DNA from: an uncultured Bacteroidales bacterium
GTDB lineage: Bacteria; Bacteroidota; Bacteroidia; Bacteroidales; UBA932
Assembly: GCA_944323775.1 (NCBI GenBank)
Contig: CALUTT010000025.1
Coordinates: 1-35,518, forward strand
DNA length: 35,518 nucleotides
Direction: 5' to 3'
Shown: positions 33,179-35,518 of the stretch, in pieces
How positions within the stretch are numbered: position 1 is the first letter of the stretch
How the letters are laid out: every line of letters begins with the position of its first letter
The notes under the pieces: model-generated
The model's database searches: none
What the model saw: the letters and a program-made list of their open reading frames with translations, nothing else
Told to the model about the DNA's origin: nothing
Translations under genes and position numbers: made by a program

Positions 33179-34483
33179 TTATTTCTTGCCGTAATACTTT
33201 GGCCAGCAGCTCTGGAGGTATTCCTTCATGCTGTCTTCATGCCTGTTTGGCTGAGGGTCATAGAAAACCTTTGACCTCAGAGTGTCCGGCATGAATTCCA
33301 GGTCGGCGAAGTGGCCCGGATAGTCGTGCGCATACCGGTAGCCGTCCGAATAGCCCAGCTCCGACATGAGTTTCGTGGGAGCGTTGCGCAGGTGCAGAGG
33401 CACCTGGGCAGTCGGGTCGCGTCGTGCCTGTTCGAGGGCCGCGTCGATTGCCAGATATGCAGAATTGCTCTTCCTGGATGACGCGAGGTAAATCGCGCAT
33501 TCCGAGAGCGGTATGCGTGCTTCTGGCATTCCTATGTTGTGGACTGTCTGGAACGTAGCGTTTGCAAGAAGCAGGGCATTCGGATTGGCCAGGCCTATGT
33601 CTTCCGCGGCCAGGATGCACATCCTTCTTGCGATGAAAAGCGGGTCTTCTCCTCCGTCCAGCATCCGGGCCATCCAATAGACGGCTGCGTTCGGGTCTGA
33701 TCCTCTCACGCTCTTGATGAACGCGGATATCAGGTCATAGTGCATCTCTCCGTCCTTGTCATAGACCGCGACTCCCTGCTGGAGACATCTGGTCACGGTC
33801 TCGTTGTCTATGACAACCTTTCCCGATGCAGGCTGTGAGTCGACCACGAGCTCGAGGATGTTGAGCAGCTTGCGGGCATCACCTCCGCTCTGGCGGAAAA
33901 TGGCTTCCGTCTGGCGTACTTCGATGTCGCGGGCCGACAGCAGCTTGTCTTTGTGTATGGCGTTCATCAGGAGAGTCTGTAGGTCTGACGCATCGAGGCT
34001 CTTGAGAATGAATACCTGGCACCGCGACAGGAGGGGAGTGATGACCTCGAAAGACGGGTTTTCGGTCGTCGCTCCGATGAGTATCACGGTGCCCGTTTCC
34101 ACTGCACCCAGCAGGGCATCCTGCTGAGCCTTGTTGAAGCGGTGTATTTCGTCAATGAACAGTATCGGGGCGCCACTTCCGTTGAAAAGGTTCCTGGACT
34201 TGGCCCCGTCTATGACATCGCGTACATCCTTGACGCCTGCGCTGACGGCAGACAGGGTATAGAAATCCCTGTCAAGCGTGGTGGATATGATTCTCGCAAG
34301 AGTAGTCTTGCCGACGCCGGGAGGCCCCCACAGTATGAAGGAGGTCAGATTCCCGGAGTCTATCATCTTGCGCAGTATGCAGCCTTCTCCCACAAGATGT
34401 CTCTGGCCCACGTAGTCAGACAGAGACTTCGGTCTCATGCGTTCCGGAAGCGGTGGAAGGAGCCTGGTCTGAGCCTCAGACAT
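33179..34483 (-). CDS. rarA: Replication-associated recombination protein A (MgsA/RarA, AAA+ ATPase)
   Basis: A 434-residue AAA+ protein related to clamp-loader ATPases and human WRNIP1, acting at stalled replication forks. Walker A GPPGVGKTT is at 53-61, Walker B LFIDEIHRF near 112-120, sensor 1 GATTENPSFEV, and the RarA-specific C-terminal part contains SVRGSDPNAAVYWMARML and YDGYRYAHDYPGHF-like sequence. Length is normal. It lies 6 bp after the stop of the GNAT-like gene in the same direction and 6 bp before the aldehyde dehydrogenase, a tight minus-strand run. Confidence 0.96.
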   Translation of the reverse strand: MSEAQTRLLPPLPERMRPKSLSDYVGQRHLVGEGCILRKMIDSGNLTSFILWGPPGVGKTTLARIISTTLDRDFYTLSAVSAGVKDVRDVIDGAKSRNLFNGSGAPILFIDEIHRFNKAQQDALLGAVETGTVILIGATTENPSFEVITPLLSRCQVFILKSLDASDLQTLLMNAIHKDKLLSARDIEVRQTEAIFRQSGGDARKLLNILELVVDSQPASGKVVIDNETVTRCLQQGVAVYDKDGEMHYDLISAFIKSVRGSDPNAAVYWMARMLDGGEDPLFIARRMCILAAEDIGLANPNALLLANATFQTVHNIGMPEARIPLSECAIYLASSRKSNSAYLAIDAALEQARRDPTAQVPLHLRNAPTKLMSELGYSDGYRYAHDYPGHFADLEFMPDTLRSKVFYDPQPNRHEDSMKEYLQSCWPKYYGKK

Positions 34484-34489
34484 CTCTTG

Positions 34490-35518
34490 TCACTTTTTCT
34501 TGTATTCGAGTTCGCGAATGTACGAGCGGCGGCGCTTCTTCTGTTCGGGATTGTAGGCCTTGAACTGGTTCTGGTTCTTGACGTTGGTCTCCAGAATGGC
34601 ATTTGTTTCGGCCCATTTCATTCCGGCAAGAGTGAATTTCCTGAACAGGTCGACCATCACAAGGGAATTGAGTCCGGAATTCTGGTATTCGGGCTTCACT
34701 CCTACAAGCAGCATCTCGACGCCATCCTCGCGCTTGATGAACAGCGACCTGAGCAGGTACCACCATCCGAACGGGAAGAGTTTTCCTCTGGACTTCTGGA
34801 GCGCCCTCACGATTGACGGCATGGTTATGCCGAAGGCGACAATCTCGTTGTCCTCGTTCCTTTCGACAACACTGACGAAGTTCAGGTCGAGTATCGTAAG
34901 GTAGAATCCGAGATATTTGTCTGCCATGTGGTCAGGAAGCACCGTGAAGTTATACAGGTCCTTGTAGCACTCGTTGATTATCTTGAAGATCTTGTGACCG
35001 TAGTCCTCTTCCTTAATGATTTTCCTTGTGAGGTTGCGTACATGGACGTTCGCCCTCTCGCTGAGCACCGCTGACACCCTTTCAACCTTGTCCGGCAGTT
35101 TTTCGGGAATCGTTATCACGTACTCGATCCAGTCGGCGTCCTTGCGGAATCCCATGTTCTCGATGTGCGTGACATAGTAAGGGTGATTGTATATAAGGGC
35201 CATAGTGCTGAGCTGGTCGAATCCCTCTATCAGGAGTCCCTCCGGGTCGAAATCCGTGAAGCCGAGAGGGCCGACGATAGATTCCATGCCGTACTGGCGG
35301 CCGAACTCCTCTACCTTTGCCATAAGCGCTGATGACACTTCGGTGTCGTCAATGAAGTCGTACCATCCGAAACGCACTTCCTTGTGGTTCCACTGCTTGT
35401 TGGCGAGGTGATTGACTATTGCGGCGATCCTGCCTGCCGGCTTGCCGTCCTTGTATGCGAGATATAACTTTGAGTCGCAGAATTCCTGAGCGGCACCTTT
35501 CTTCTGGTCAAGGGTGTC
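34490..35518 (-). CDS. GNAT-like conserved protein, partial (5' end outside window)
   Basis: The frame stays open to the window edge, so at least 342 residues are present and the N-terminus is missing. The visible part begins DTLDQKKGAAQEF and continues with LAYKDGKPAGRIAAIVNH and then VRFGWYDFIDD, a pattern of the ~370-390-residue GNAT-fold family (YghO-like) common in Bacteroidota, in which an internal acetyltransferase-like unit is followed by a second half (VGVKPEYQNSGLNSLVMVDLF). No substrate is known and catalytic residues cannot be judged by eye. The C-terminus is strongly basic (EQKKRRRSYIRELEYKKK). Upstream of rarA. Confidence 0.75.
   Translation of the reverse strand, partial: DTLDQKKGAAQEFCDSKLYLAYKDGKPAGRIAAIVNHLANKQWNHKEVRFGWYDFIDDTEVSSALMAKVEEFGRQYGMESIVGPLGFTDFDPEGLLIEGFDQLSTMALIYNHPYYVTHIENMGFRKDADWIEYVITIPEKLPDKVERVSAVLSERANVHVRNLTRKIIKEEDYGHKIFKIINECYKDLYNFTVLPDHMADKYLGFYLTILDLNFVSVVERNEDNEIVAFGITMPSIVRALQKSRGKLFPFGWWYLLRSLFIKREDGVEMLLVGVKPEYQNSGLNSLVMVDLFRKFTLAGMKWAETNAILETNVKNQNQFKAYNPEQKKRRRSYIRELEYKKK

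Noticed and set aside
1-35518. tRNA genes, CRISPR arrays, insertion sequences, phage genes
   Set aside because: All gaps are under 200 bp and contain no cloverleaf-like, repeat-spacer or transposase sequence; no coding region resembles a mobile element.

Overview
The window is a gene-dense stretch (longest intergenic gap about 190 bp) of a GC-rich Bacteroidota chromosome, most likely order Bacteroidales. The call rests on gene content: lptF/G-type permease after tgt, parA-parB-DUF5683-mltD, paired ~780-residue MacB/FtsX-like permeases, and an HMA-AraC regulator beside copA. It is supported by several upstream boxes matching the Bacteroidetes -7 element TAnnTTTG and by the general weakness of Shine-Dalgarno sequences. 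The genus cannot be fixed by eye. No tRNA, rRNA, CRISPR array, insertion sequence or prophage is visible.

Layout. (1) 1-3373, plus strand: end of tgt, an LPS-export permease, dut and murF, a tight housekeeping run. (2) 3374-11697: an ornate leader (three copies of an 8-mer in alternating orientation, then a perfect 13-bp hairpin) followed by a five-gene tripartite efflux operon: TolC-like channel, HlyD-like adaptor, MacB/FtsX-like permease, ABC ATPase and a second paralogous permease. (3) 11710-15183: an AraC-type regulator divergent from a Ca2+-type P-ATPase. (4) 15191-19074, minus strand: a four-gene operon with overlapping or nearly touching genes, in transcription order a secreted metallo-beta-lactamase-fold lipoprotein, glycerate kinase, a ProXp-ala-type tRNA deacylase, and a fusion of a zinc alcohol dehydrogenase with an AlaX-like alanyl-tRNA editing domain. 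(5) 19167-23384, minus strand: an HdeD-like membrane protein, then a copper module: small exported helical protein, HMA-AraC regulator, and a CopA ATPase whose C-terminus carries what looks like a fused CopZ chaperone. (6) 23497-24856, minus strand: flavin reductase, lipocalin-like lipoprotein, short EamA transporter. (7) 24985-27512: obg and a PAP2 phosphatase, convergent with a diacylglycerol/lipid kinase. (8) 27564-31808: parA, parB, DUF5683 protein and MltD-like lytic transglycosylase. (9) 31805-35518, minus strand: aldehyde dehydrogenase, rarA and a partial GNAT-like protein.

The most unusual content is region 4: two different trans-editing factors for mischarged tRNAs (one acting on Ala-tRNAPro, the other predicted for Ser/Gly-tRNAAla) are encoded side by side, and one is covalently joined to a metabolic dehydrogenase. 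The copper module, with a metal-binding domain built into its regulator and a chaperone domain at the pump's C-terminus, is the second point of interest.
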